Shown in pieces: positions 16,303-23,847 of a DNA stretch of 64,000 nt; position 1 is the first letter of the stretch; every line of letters begins with the position of its first letter. The stretch is taken from positions 62,001-126,000 of the forward strand of contig NZ_QPIJ01000001.1 in the NCBI RefSeq assembly GCF_003336665.1, in the 5' to 3' direction. This DNA is from Vreelandella rituensis (lineage in GTDB: Bacteria > Pseudomonadota > Gammaproteobacteria > Pseudomonadales > Halomonadaceae). The notes beneath the pieces were generated by a model. That model was not told the DNA's origin. It ran no database searches and was given only the letters and a program-made list of their open reading frames with translations. A program made the translations under genes and the position numbers.

Positions 16303-16330
16303 TTGACGATACGCGCAATGCGCGTATATT
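16303..16330 (+). promoter_or_regulatory. Promoter with 19-bp palindromic operator in the spacer
   Basis: TTGACG at 16303 and TATATT at 16325 with a 16-base spacer. A perfect 19-bp palindrome (ATACGCGCA, central A, TGCGCGTAT) at 16309-16327 fills the spacer, a classic repressor-blocked arrangement. It drives 16396-17453. Confidence 0.7.
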
Positions 16331-16395
16331 GAAAAGCATGCAAGGCATTAACCGCGCCGGCGGAACCCGGTAAATCTCAAAAGGAGATATCCCTC

Positions 16396-16683
16396 ATGAA
16401 GACCATCCAGTACACCACGCCAAAGGGCGGCTTTGTCGTCGTCTTGGAAACCGGTCGCACCCAGAGCGCCCCCGGTGAGTTCTTTTCAATGCTCGAGGGG
16501 CGCAAGCCTGCCCAGGTGAGCCTGCCCGATCGCTACCTGATTCAAGATGCTCCGGGAGATGGCTTCGTGCATACCTATGCAACGCCGGGCGTCAACACCC
16601 TCGAGGAGGCGATCGCTTACGCCGAGAACCAGGAAGCGCAAAGCGAAACCCTGGCGGCCATTGCCTCCACCATTGCCAAATAA
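16396..16683 (+). CDS. Unknown 95-aa protein
   Basis: 95 residues with AAAGGAG ribosome site. N-terminal beta-rich half (MKTIQYTTPKGGFVVVLETG) and a C-terminal acidic helix (TLEEAIAYAENQEAQSETL). No known motif. First gene of a two-gene unit ending in the terminator at 17460. Confidence 0.8.
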   Translation: MKTIQYTTPKGGFVVVLETGRTQSAPGEFFSMLEGRKPAQVSLPDRYLIQDAPGDGFVHTYATPGVNTLEEAIAYAENQEAQSETLAAIASTIAK

Positions 16684-16697
16684 CAAGGAGCGTTAAC

Positions 16698-17453
16698 ATG
16701 GCCACAGCCACCCATTGGACAGTCGAGCAGGGCTTTTACGCCGAGGCACTGGATGATGTGTTTGTTCATGAGGGTATTCCAGTGCTGGTGCACAGCGCCG
16801 GTCTCTCACCTCATGCGGTCAGTGAGCATGGCGAGTCGACCCGCGACGTGCCGCACTTCACGATCACCTACTGCAGCAGGACGACACATCCCACTCATCT
16901 GGCGCCGCGCACCACTTACACCGATATCCAGGTCACCGGGAATCATGAGTGGGAGCCCAGCGGCATCCGAAGGGTTTTGACCCTTTGGGAAAAGCGACTG
17001 TCGGACGTCACGGACCTTGCGCCCTATATCGAGCAAGCCAAGGCCCACCTGGATGTGGCGCTACTGCGGGCCATTCCGGCGCGCTATGCCGAGGCGGATG
17101 CCCGCATCGATCAGGCGAACGCATACCCCGACTACCTTTCGCGCCAAGCGTATGAGACTGCCTGTGAGGAAGTGGGCGTGCGATGTTTGGACGATGCGCA
17201 ATGCAATGGATTGGGCGTTTTCTCGTACCCCTTCTATGACGCAGACACGGTGTTGAGCATGCGCCTGGCTGACAAGCGCTGGCTGCAACGTAATCAGGAC
17301 GCGAAAGCCAAGGCGGCAGAGGCGTCAATACCTCCGCCACCCGTCTGGGAGATTCCCAAACGCAATGGCCAACTTTGGGAACCCTGCGAGCACTGCGGCA
17401 AGGAGCCGATCTATATGCCGCTGCATGTCTGCATGGACTGCTGGCCCAAGTAA
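16698..17453 (+). CDS. Protein with C-terminal zinc-ribbon-like motif
   Basis: 251 residues, AAGGAG ribosome site, 14 bases after the 95-aa gene. The last 25 residues contain CEHCGK and CMDC, a CxxC-x(11)-CxxC arrangement suited to one zinc ion. The upstream 220 residues are not recognised. It lies just ahead of the AcrVA2-like gene but a terminator separates them. Confidence 0.8.
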   Translation: MATATHWTVEQGFYAEALDDVFVHEGIPVLVHSAGLSPHAVSEHGESTRDVPHFTITYCSRTTHPTHLAPRTTYTDIQVTGNHEWEPSGIRRVLTLWEKRLSDVTDLAPYIEQAKAHLDVALLRAIPARYAEADARIDQANAYPDYLSRQAYETACEEVGVRCLDDAQCNGLGVFSYPFYDADTVLSMRLADKRWLQRNQDAKAKAAEASIPPPPVWEIPKRNGQLWEPCEHCGKEPIYMPLHVCMDCWPK

Positions 17454-17459
17454 CCCCCT

Positions 17460-17484
17460 GAGGCGGCTCTCATAGCCGCCTTTT
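17460..17484 (+). terminator. Intrinsic terminator
   Basis: GGCGGCT / AGCCGCC stem with a CTCAT loop followed by TTTT, right after the stop at 17453. Confidence 0.85.
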
Positions 17485-17511
17485 GCATTTCATTTTTGAC
17501 TTCGAGGGCCT

Positions 17512-18567
17512 ATGGGTAATCACGCTCCCCGTCCCAAGCAACACCTGATTGCCGCCGGCAAACTTTACCCGGGCGCTTGGCGTGCGGTGGACGACTTTCG
17601 CGCCAGCAGAGGGCAGGGCCTTCCCGATTGGCCGGATTGGTGCTTCATCCCGATCGCCGCCACCTTAGCCATCGTGGCTGATGATACGGGCGTCGACGCT
17701 GCCATGCTGGGCGTGACCAATCTTGAGCGGGTCGCGGATGCGGCGCGTCTGGCGGCGCTGGCAAGCTGGCGGGTAACCCAGGGGGTGTATCGCTTTGATG
17801 AGACGCTATACCCCTGTGTTTTGGATACCCCCCTGGATCGCGAGTTGCCGGTGGAATTGCTCTACCGTCTCCCCGAGTGGTGCGTCTACGTCGAAACGCC
17901 GGGGCGCACCTGGATGGAAAGTCCCCTGCATGGGTTCTGGGCGCACCTTGAATTTGATGTGAATACCCAGCGCCATGAGCTGCGCTTACTGCTCGACAGC
18001 GAAGCCGTCCTGGCACCGGTGATCCTGCATCTGCATGCCGGCACCTTGCTTGATGCCCTGGAGAGCGGGGTGAAGGAGTCCGTTCGCCAAGCCGTGCGGA
18101 TCGGGCTTACCCGACAGGCCGCCCAGTTTGTAGATGCTAAGGATGAGATTCGCGCCCTTGCCGAACAGCTGGCGCCTTTGGTATCGCTGCTGATTTATCT
18201 GTGCACGCAGGCCGCCGAGGTCGGGACGCCTGATAATCGCCCGGTCAATCCCCGTCCTACCCGCACCAAGCAAGGCTGGCGCCTGTTTCCCGCTCAAAAG
18301 GTCAAAACCTGGGAGGTGGGGGTTCGGATGGGGGCCGCCCTGCGTTCTGCCTATCAGCAGCGTGAGTTGGCGGATGTCGCCCCAGAGCCGAGTGATACGC
18401 GCCAGCGACCCCACATACGTCGCTCTCACTGGCACGGCTTTTGGACAGGGCCGCGAGATCCAAAGCGCAGCCAGGAGCGGCGTTTCTCGGTGCGCTGGTT
18501 GCCACCCATCCCGGTCAATGTCGATGATGTGGCGGAGCTGCCGGTAACCGTGAGGCCGGTGAAGTGA
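17512..18567 (+). CDS. acrVA2: AcrVA2-family anti-CRISPR homologue
   Basis: 351 residues. Three blocks match the AcrVA2 anti-CRISPR from Moraxella bovoculi (322 aa), recalled from memory: LPEWCVYVET near residue 121, the following GFWAHLEF, and the C-terminal RPHIRRSHWHGFW near 300 with RRFSVRWLPPIPVN after it. AcrVA2 lowers Cas12a production by acting on the Cas12a mRNA during its translation, and homologues are known on conjugative elements, including in hosts without type V systems. Here it would protect the incoming plasmid. GAGGG precedes the ATG. It overlaps the next gene by four bases, so both are translated together. No cas12a is seen in the window, as expected for an offensive gene. 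Confidence 0.88.
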   Translation: MGNHAPRPKQHLIAAGKLYPGAWRAVDDFRASRGQGLPDWPDWCFIPIAATLAIVADDTGVDAAMLGVTNLERVADAARLAALASWRVTQGVYRFDETLYPCVLDTPLDRELPVELLYRLPEWCVYVETPGRTWMESPLHGFWAHLEFDVNTQRHELRLLLDSEAVLAPVILHLHAGTLLDALESGVKESVRQAVRIGLTRQAAQFVDAKDEIRALAEQLAPLVSLLIYLCTQAAEVGTPDNRPVNPRPTRTKQGWRLFPAQKVKTWEVGVRMGAALRSAYQQRELADVAPEPSDTRQRPHIRRSHWHGFWTGPRDPKRSQERRFSVRWLPPIPVNVDDVAELPVTVRPVK

Positions 18568-18788
18568 CCCCGGCACCCAGCCCCCGCGTATCGCCGACAC
18601 CGGAGCACATCCGGGAGACCCGCCTGAAGGCTGGGTTGACCCAGACCCAGGCGGGCGCGCTGGTGCACACCACCTGCCGGACCTGGCAGCAGTGGGAAGC
18701 CGGCGACAGGGGGATGCACCCAGCGTTCTGGGAGTTGTTCTGCCTCAAGCTTCCCTCAGTGATGGATGAAAGCGTTGGCGATGCCTGA
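18564..18788 (+). CDS. Small HTH protein coupled to acrVA2
   Basis: 74 residues from a GTG that overlaps the acrVA2 stop (GTGA). Residues about 15-55 form an Xre-like helix-turn-helix (IRETRLKAGLTQTQAGALVHTTCRTWQQWEAG). Anti-CRISPR genes are often followed by an HTH repressor (Aca) that shuts the operon down; the position fits, although no matching operator was found upstream of acrVA2. It could also be an unrelated regulator. Confidence 0.75.
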   Translation: MTPAPSPRVSPTPEHIRETRLKAGLTQTQAGALVHTTCRTWQQWEAGDRGMHPAFWELFCLKLPSVMDESVGDA

Positions 18789-18881
18789 GCGGCGCCAGCC
18801 TAAGGGTTGCGATCCAGCAGCCAGGAAGAACCGCCCCGCGTGGCGGAAAACACACAAAAGCAAGTCAAGTAAGGAGCAGGT

Positions 18882-19916
18882 ATGGATGCGGCGTATGTAG
18901 AGGCGAGCTACAAAATTGAGCAGGCGTTGCTCGACGCTTATCTCAATGGGGAGGGTACACTGCGTGAGCGCGAGCAAAAAGTCAGGGAAACGCACGAAAC
19001 ACCGGTACTGCCGAACGTCCCATTGCCGGGCATGGTTATTCCAGCGAGCTTTGCTCAGGTGCAGTTTTCTGGGCGAACTTATGAATGGATTAATTGCGTC
19101 GGCGGCGCCCATAGCCAGCAGGTTAAGGATGTCCCGGTAACAGATGCGATGATCAGGGAGGCCAAGGATTTTGTGGGAGAGTTGCTGGGAGAAGATGTCC
19201 AGGCGATTCGGGTCGTCAGGGTTGCGCCCGAGGTATGGGGTGATCGTGCAGCAGAGGGATTTCTACGTGAGGCGGGCAATGAACTCCCCGTCGTCTTCGT
19301 GCCAACAGTGTTTACCTGTCCGGTCGAACTTTTGTGTCACGAGCTGGCGCATGCCGCCCATACGATGGTGCGCCGTCGCACAGGCGACGCGGCCATGGCG
19401 CTGGCAAGGCCTGCTAGTGCCGAATTCATTGCCCACTTCGTGCAGTACCGCTATGTGATGGCCTACCTCCAGGAGCAGGATCTGGCCCTTGCCATGGGCC
19501 AGCTGACCACAGCGATGTACGCCAAGGCTATCCAGGCCTTCATGTTATCCCAGAAAATCACCACCGGTGAGGAGCTCTGGGACAAGCGAGTGGCACTTCT
19601 TGAGTCCGGCCCCGCAAGACCTTTCTTGGAGGCGCTTCCAGACTCAGTTTTGCTCCGTCAATTGCGGGTCTTCGCGGAAGGGCGTCAGGGTCTTGAGGCT
19701 GAGTCGGAGCGAGCTCTGGGCATCATGCTGGCGCTACTGTTTATTGATGACCCCAAGGGGGTGAGGGCCTACATGGCGATCGACACCCTGGCGCGCAGCA
19801 TCGAGGACAAGGTGGCCGAAGCGTTCTCGGCCAACCTGGATGAGCTCTTGCCGGCAGTGGAGGATCGCCTGGAAAGGCTGGTAATTGAGTTGCGTGAGGC
19901 GGCCTTGGTAGAGTGA
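18882..19916 (+). CDS. HExxH zincin-like protein
   Basis: 344 residues, AAGGAG ribosome site. A zinc helix LLCHELAHAAHTM (HExxH) lies near residue 155, after a beta strand (ELPVVFVPTVFTCPVELL); SAEFIAHFVQYRY some 25 residues later contains a Glu in the position of a third ligand. No signal peptide, so intracellular. The remainder is helical and unmatched. Third HExxH protein in this region; target unknown. Could cleave host or competitor proteins, or be a structural zinc domain. Confidence 0.78.
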   Translation: MDAAYVEASYKIEQALLDAYLNGEGTLREREQKVRETHETPVLPNVPLPGMVIPASFAQVQFSGRTYEWINCVGGAHSQQVKDVPVTDAMIREAKDFVGELLGEDVQAIRVVRVAPEVWGDRAAEGFLREAGNELPVVFVPTVFTCPVELLCHELAHAAHTMVRRRTGDAAMALARPASAEFIAHFVQYRYVMAYLQEQDLALAMGQLTTAMYAKAIQAFMLSQKITTGEELWDKRVALLESGPARPFLEALPDSVLLRQLRVFAEGRQGLEAESERALGIMLALLFIDDPKGVRAYMAIDTLARSIEDKVAEAFSANLDELLPAVEDRLERLVIELREAALVE

Positions 19917-20047
19917 TGGCTTCGATCGAATGGGGCTGACACCAGTAGAAGAAGGGCTTCCCGGGAGGGCAGCCCTTCTGGCTTGTGCGAGAGGCGCCAG
20001 CGGGATGGCAGTTTAAGGAGGCTCACAGCCGCTAGACATGTCTGGCT

Positions 20048-20548
20048 GTGAAAGGCGAAAGGACTCAGCAATGGATAGGGGGAGTTGTGGCGCAAAAGGG
20101 AATTGCACGCCAGCAGGACGAACGTGGTGCCATGGAGGCCAGTTTCTGGCTGTTTACGCACAGCCTGATGGAGCTCAGTGGCGCTGCGCGCCAGAAGCGC
20201 CTCCAGGAAGGGCTTTCCGCAAGTCTGTTTCTGGCGGTGGCGGCAACGTTCCAGCTGAATGACAACCAGGTCGCAATCTTGATTAACGCATCGACCCCCA
20301 GATTTGGGCGTCGCAGCGGTGACCGTGAGAAGCGGGAGCGACGGGTAGCCGAACGGCTCGGGAGAATTGCGGCTCTTAGCCATTTCGCCCTGGCGGTGTT
20401 CGAGGATGAGCGTGCGGCCACCGACTGGCTGTCACGCCCGAACGAGTCGCTGGGAGGGCAGGTGCCGGTCATGCTCTGTGAAACGCATGAAGGCTCTAGG
20501 GAAGTGCGCCGCGTGCTTCATGCCATGGAGTGGGGTGGGGTGGCGTGA
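20048..20548 (+). CDS. Orphan ParS/MbcA-type antitoxin-like protein
   Basis: Up to 166 residues. The C-terminal 60 residues match the MbcA/ParS (DUF2384) fold: ALSHFALAVFEDERAATDWLSRPNESLGG followed by REVRRVLHAMEWG. The N-terminal part (HSLMELSGAARQKRLQEGL) fits the usual Xre-like helical domain. These antitoxins normally neutralise a RES-domain toxin encoded next to them; no such gene is present here. The start is uncertain: GTG 20048 has no good ribosome site and ATG 20132 is the alternative. Confidence 0.75.
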   Translation: MKGERTQQWIGGVVAQKGIARQQDERGAMEASFWLFTHSLMELSGAARQKRLQEGLSASLFLAVAATFQLNDNQVAILINASTPRFGRRSGDREKRERRVAERLGRIAALSHFALAVFEDERAATDWLSRPNESLGGQVPVMLCETHEGSREVRRVLHAMEWGGVA

Positions 20549-20628
20549 AGGCCTAATGAGCTGCCAGAATACAAACGAACCGAGGCGACGGCCTTTGATC
20601 AATGGCCGTTGCTCTGCTCGCGCCTTGG

Positions 20629-20919
20629 TCAGGGTGAGGCTATGGATTGCAATGCTCGGATCGGCGGCTGAGGGTGCTGCTTAGCTTGAGCCAAATCATA
20701 GTTGGACTGCATGGCAAGCCAGGCGCGAGCGGTACTAACCCCTGCCATTTCCAAGCGCAAAGCCAGGTCGGGGCTGATTGCCGCCCGACCGTTCAATACG
20801 CGAGACAAGGCCACGCGTGACATTCCCAGCCGGTCGGCAGTTTCTTTAACTGATAAGCCAAGCTCGGTAATCACGTCCTCGCGTAGCAGTTCGCCGGGGT
20901 GCGGAGGATTCATCATCAT
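20629..20919 (-). CDS. higA: HigA antitoxin
   Basis: 96 residues from ATG 20919 with GGAGAG upstream. Typical HigA/VapI sequence: NPPHPGELLREDVI followed by LGLSVKETADRLGMSRVALSRVLNGRAAISPDLALRLEMA, an Xre-type HTH. It neutralises HigB and represses the operon. It lies 13 bases after higB, the usual toxin-first order. Confidence 0.93.
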   Translation of the reverse strand: MMMNPPHPGELLREDVITELGLSVKETADRLGMSRVALSRVLNGRAAISPDLALRLEMAGVSTARAWLAMQSNYDLAQAKQHPQPPIRALQSIASP

Positions 20920-20932
20920 GGTGTGCTCTCCT

Positions 20933-21211
20933 CTAGTGGTAATCAATATAGTTGACCAGTTCAACATCAACCCCAACAAACCGGAAAGTGATGCGCCAGT
21001 TGCCATTCACACAGATTGACCAGTATCCCTTCAAATCACCTTTGAGCGGGTGCAGTTTGAAAGAGGGAATATTGAGGTCATCTGGGCTTGCAGCAACATC
21101 CAGTAATGCCAGGATACGCCGAAGCTTTGCAGCGTGCGCTGCCTGAATGCCTCGGGTTGTCCCGGTACTATAAAAAGCTTCAAGCCCTTTGTGCCGAAAT
21201 CCTGTAATCAT
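20933..21211 (-). CDS. higB: HigB toxin
   Basis: 92 residues, RelE/HigB superfamily: FRHKGLEAFYSTGTTRGIQ, KLRRILALLDVA, LHPLKGDLKGYWSICVNGNWRITFRF. HigB cleaves mRNA on the ribosome. As the first gene of higBA it starts close to the palindromic operator at 21221. The unit should stabilise the plasmid by killing plasmid-free cells. Confidence 0.93.
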   Translation of the reverse strand: MITGFRHKGLEAFYSTGTTRGIQAAHAAKLRRILALLDVAASPDDLNIPSFKLHPLKGDLKGYWSICVNGNWRITFRFVGVDVELVNYIDYH

Positions 21212-21220
21212 GCATTCATC

Positions 21221-21244
21221 GTATCGCGTAACGTTACGCGATAC
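21221..21244 (-). promoter_or_regulatory. Perfect 24-bp palindrome, higBA operator
   Basis: Arm GTATCGCGTAAC followed immediately by its reverse complement, ten bases upstream of higB. Perfect symmetry and position identify it as the probable HigA or HigBA binding site for autoregulation. Confidence 0.8.
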
Positions 21245-21279
21245 AACTTGTTGAGGCAGATTTTGATGGCGTCAGCGGC

Positions 21280-21729
21280 TCAGTGACCCAGCACCCCTGT
21301 TCCCGGTCGTCGGTAAAGGGTTTCCGAGATGGCGTAGTCCTTGTGCCGCCCCTTGTTCTCAATGAACCCGAGCCCTTGATAGAACGCCTTGAGCCTGGCT
21401 TTGCTGCCCCCGAAATCGGTGGTGGGGCTCAGCGCCAGCGTCTTGCCTTGCTGATCGGCCCAGGCCATGACCGTTGCCATGACCGCGGTACCCAGCCCCT
21501 GGTTGCGCTGATCCTCGGGTATCACGATTCGCCCCAGGGTGATGACCTCCTTACTGCCGCCCAGATCAAGCTTCAGGCCGGGGTACTGCTCCCGCAGGCT
21601 GGCGGATAACCCCTGGGGAGATAGTCGCTCAAGGGGTGGACGCTCTCCGGCTGGCGCGGTCTCAAGGCCAGCATGGGGCTGCTCTCCTGCCGGTGTTCTG
21701 GTCTTACCGCCATCGAAGGGAAGGCTCAT
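21280..21729 (-). CDS. GNAT-family acetyltransferase-like protein
   Basis: 149 residues with AGGAG twelve bases before the ATG. After a disordered first 40 residues comes a GNAT core: GRIVIPEDQRNQGLGTAVMATVMAWADQQG, containing the acetyl-CoA loop (RNQGLGT, matching R/Q-x-x-G-x-G), and the C-terminal LKAFYQGLGFIENKG element. Substrate unknown. A short-lived passenger or a modifier of a small molecule or protein are both possible. Confidence 0.85.
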   Translation of the reverse strand: MSLPFDGGKTRTPAGEQPHAGLETAPAGERPPLERLSPQGLSASLREQYPGLKLDLGGSKEVITLGRIVIPEDQRNQGLGTAVMATVMAWADQQGKTLALSPTTDFGGSKARLKAFYQGLGFIENKGRHKDYAISETLYRRPGTGVLGH

Positions 21730-21777
21730 GGGGTGTAGCTCCTGGTTGGGGCTGGGCGCCGGGGATGGTGACTGTCA

Positions 21778-22425
21778 TCAGGGTGATTTTCCCGCAGGAG
21801 ACATGATGCCGGACGGCAAGAGATCGCCGGCCGCATTGTCATGCATATCAAGAGCGTCTTGCTCGAGGTCGGCGATGAGGGTGGCCGTGGCGATGCGATT
21901 GTCCAGCTGGCGGATGCCGAGCTTGAGCCCGTCAATCCCGCAAGCCCCTTCCGCCTTGAATACCTTGAGGTTGACGTGAACGATCGTTTTGTTGCGTAGC
22001 AGCGCCATGGCTTTCGTCAGGCGCCGAGCGTAGCGGATCACCATGGCCCCGTAGGGCGTCTCGGCATCCATGCGCACAGTCAGTTCATTGATGATCTGTC
22101 GTGCTTCCTCAAGGTGAAGGTTCAGTATCTGGTTGATGGTGCCCTGGGTATGGCGTGCCTGGGTCAAGGCTTCCTGGAATTCGCCCATCAGCATGGAAAG
22201 CCTGTACCTGGCCGAGTGCATCTCTTCCAAGGTGTTCATGGGAAGCTTTGAAAGCTGCATCAGGCGTTCCCGAGAATCCTTGGCCACCACATCAATGTGC
22301 ATGGCGCCTTTCAAGCAGGCGTGAATCTCCTGGGTAAGGGCACGGCTCACGCGATGCACCGGGGCAAGCTCTGGCAGGTAGGCGGTGGAGGCAAGCAGGG
22401 CATTCAGTGCGCTCGAGGGGGTCAT
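21778..22425 (-). CDS. Unknown helical 215-aa protein
   Basis: 215 residues with AAGGAG before the ATG. Almost entirely predicted helix, with many Met, Leu and Ala residues and heptad-like spacing (LEEMHSARYRLSMLMGEFQEALTQ). No membrane segment or motif recognised. It ends 48 bases before the GNAT gene and probably forms a unit with it. Confidence 0.75.
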   Translation of the reverse strand: MTPSSALNALLASTAYLPELAPVHRVSRALTQEIHACLKGAMHIDVVAKDSRERLMQLSKLPMNTLEEMHSARYRLSMLMGEFQEALTQARHTQGTINQILNLHLEEARQIINELTVRMDAETPYGAMVIRYARRLTKAMALLRNKTIVHVNLKVFKAEGACGIDGLKLGIRQLDNRIATATLIADLEQDALDMHDNAAGDLLPSGIMSPAGKSP

Positions 22426-22600
22426 GGTGACTCCTTATCAGGCCGGGTTGTCGGCATGTCTTGGTTAGCCAAGGCCCTGTGCAGGCAAAGGGACATATCG
22501 CTCCCCCATTGTACCTGCATACAACTTTCTCATGCTGTGCTGACTGCTTTTCCCGGCGTTGTGGTGAGGGTCTGCAGGATGGCTGGCGCTGGCGCGGTGA

Positions 22601-22837
22601 TTATGGGTTGGTGGGCGGTTTATGGCGGCCTGTGGTGAAGTGTTCGCAGATCAGGGCGTAGGCATTCTGGTAGCGATGCACGGCGTTGTAGACGGCGTTG
22701 CGCGACGCCCCGGTTGCGCGCATGGCCTCGGCTTGGGCAAGGCCATCGACCAGCACCAGGCGGGCTGCTTGGGCAGAGGGCGAGGCGGTATCCCCGCGGA
22801 TCAGCTTGGCGATGGTGGCGAATTGCCCTGGGGTCAT
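22601..22837 (-). CDS. TrfB/KorA-like transcriptional regulator 1
   Basis: 78 residues with the TrfB-family signature: AARLVLVDGLAQAEAMRATGASRNAVYNAVHRYQNA, close to KorA of RK2 in length of the HTH and wording of the GVLVDG element. KorA-type proteins bind short palindromes and co-ordinate plasmid replication, partition and transfer genes. CGGAG precedes the ATG. A second member of the family is encoded at 30572. Likely a global repressor of this plasmid; its operators may be the CTAG-centred dyads described below. Confidence 0.85.
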   Translation of the reverse strand: MTPGQFATIAKLIRGDTASPSAQAARLVLVDGLAQAEAMRATGASRNAVYNAVHRYQNAYALICEHFTTGRHKPPTNP

Positions 22838-22908
22838 TTCATTGCTCCGTGTTGCACAGTCAAAAGCTGGGAGAGGCCATGCCCAGGCTGGCGCCTGGGC
22901 AAGGCAAG

Positions 22909-23121
22909 TCAGGTGTTCATGCTTTCTGCCGGTTCGTGTGTGCTGTACGTCACGGCTACGTGCACAGTGACCGTATAGGTGGCGTTGCAGTCACGGCAGG
23001 TGATTTCTTCGTGGGATTTATCCGTTACCGAGTCTTCATCTATATGAAGAGCCTCATAGCCACATGATGGGCAGGTGGGGAGCAGGTCCTGGACTGGGAG
23101 GACGGGAAGAAAGTTTTCCAT
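22909..23121 (-). CDS. Small zinc-ribbon protein
   Basis: 70 residues with CPSCGYEALHI and CRDCNATYT, a CxxC-x(n)-CxxC zinc ribbon like those of transcription-factor-like small proteins. AAGGAAC precedes the start. Its leader holds two GCAACCGC boxes. It lies 71 bases ahead of the KorA-like gene, with a GC-rich hairpin (GCCCAGG / CCTGGGC) between. Confidence 0.8.
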   Translation of the reverse strand: MENFLPVLPVQDLLPTCPSCGYEALHIDEDSVTDKSHEEITCRDCNATYTVTVHVAVTYSTHEPAESMNT

Positions 23122-23140
23122 GAATGTTCCTTGAGGTTAA

Positions 23141-23172
23141 GCGGTTGCTTCTGGTTAGCGGCGGTTGCCGCA
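23141..23172 (-). promoter_or_regulatory. Twin GCAACCGC leader boxes
   Basis: On the minus strand GCGGCAACCGCCGC then AGCAACCGCTT, followed by AACCTCAAGGA, the ribosome site of the zinc-ribbon gene. The arrangement is the same as in the leader of the 90-aa gene. Confidence 0.55.
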
Positions 23173-23200
23173 ACTCGGTTTCAGTGCATCTTGCCAAGGG

Positions 23201-23231
23201 AAAAGCCTCCTCAGATGGGCTTGAGGAGGCT
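23201..23231 (-). terminator. Intrinsic terminator
   Basis: AGCCTCCTCA / TGAGGAGGCT stem with TTTT on the minus strand, after the stop of the 90-aa gene at 23247. Confidence 0.85.
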
Positions 23232-23246
23232 GGGCAGGTAGTAGCC

Positions 23247-23519
23247 TCAGTCGATGTTGTTCGCAAGAGATTCAACGGCGGTCTCAATGCCTTCTAGGTA
23301 AGCCGGGTCTGTTACGTCGATACCGGCGCAGTGGTGCGCCAAAACAAGGCTTTCGATGGCGTCCATCGCGGCCTCGTATGCCTCTGAGGCGTCTGGCAAA
23401 TGAGCTTCGTGCAGGTCGGAGGTGATTGCGTTGTTCTGGATCTTGATGCCGAAGCAATGCAGCTCAATGAGTTCGTTGCTGGCGTCAGGATATTGCTGTG
23501 CGAGGCTGATGTTTTTCAT
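23247..23519 (-). CDS. Unknown 90-aa protein
   Basis: 90 residues from ATG 23519 with GAAGGAA upstream; the frame extends further but without a ribosome site. Acidic, helical C-terminal part (ASEAYEAAMDAIESLVLAHH). Single-gene unit with its own promoter at 23581 and its own terminator. No function known. Confidence 0.8.
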   Translation of the reverse strand: MKNISLAQQYPDASNELIELHCFGIKIQNNAITSDLHEAHLPDASEAYEAAMDAIESLVLAHHCAGIDVTDPAYLEGIETAVESLANNID

Positions 23520-23537
23520 GGGTTTTTCCTTCAGGTT

Positions 23538-23570
23538 GGGCGGTTGCGTTGGTCTGCGGCGGTTGCCGTC
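23538..23570 (-). promoter_or_regulatory. Twin GCAACCGC leader boxes
   Basis: On the minus strand GACGGCAACCGCCGC and CGCAACCGCCC separated by about 9 bases, then AACCTGAAGGA. Same layout as at 23141-23172 and 2127-2158. Confidence 0.55.
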
Positions 23571-23580
23571 TGACCCCTTG

Positions 23581-23610
23581 ATAATACACACGCCTAGCGA
23601 TGTGTGTAAA
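23581..23610 (-). promoter_or_regulatory. Promoter with CTAG-centred dyad (variant J)
   Basis: On the minus strand TTTACA and TATTAT with an 18-base spacer. The spacer holds a dyad with ACACAC/GTGTGT outer arms and a GCTAGG centre (23586-23607). It drives the 90-aa gene and is a looser relative of the dyads at 29758, 30536 and 32477. Confidence 0.6.
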
Positions 23611-23847
23611 TAAAAAAGTGTCATGGTTAGTGCATTATATTATTAGGCATGGCCGGCGCCTACTCGCGGGGATAATTGGCGGTAGACCCGGACAGGAAGA
23701 CCTTGCCCATGGCCGGTATTGTCCCGGTTTAACGATCCTGCCTTTGTGATTTTACGCAGCGATAACCATTAACCCTGGAGCACTTCACTGATGCTTGGCC
23801 GTCACCGCTTATTGGGTGCGACTTACCCGGGAACCTAAAGGATGTTT

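Noticed and set aside
17512-18567. A type V CRISPR system around the AcrVA2-like gene
   Set aside because: No Cas12a, Cas1/2 or repeat-spacer array is visible; the gene acts against such systems rather than belonging to one.
20038-20262. ATG-started 74-codon frame overlapping the ParS-like gene
   Set aside because: Different phase, Gly/Arg/Cys-rich shadow product, no match; the DUF2384 domain lies in the other phase.
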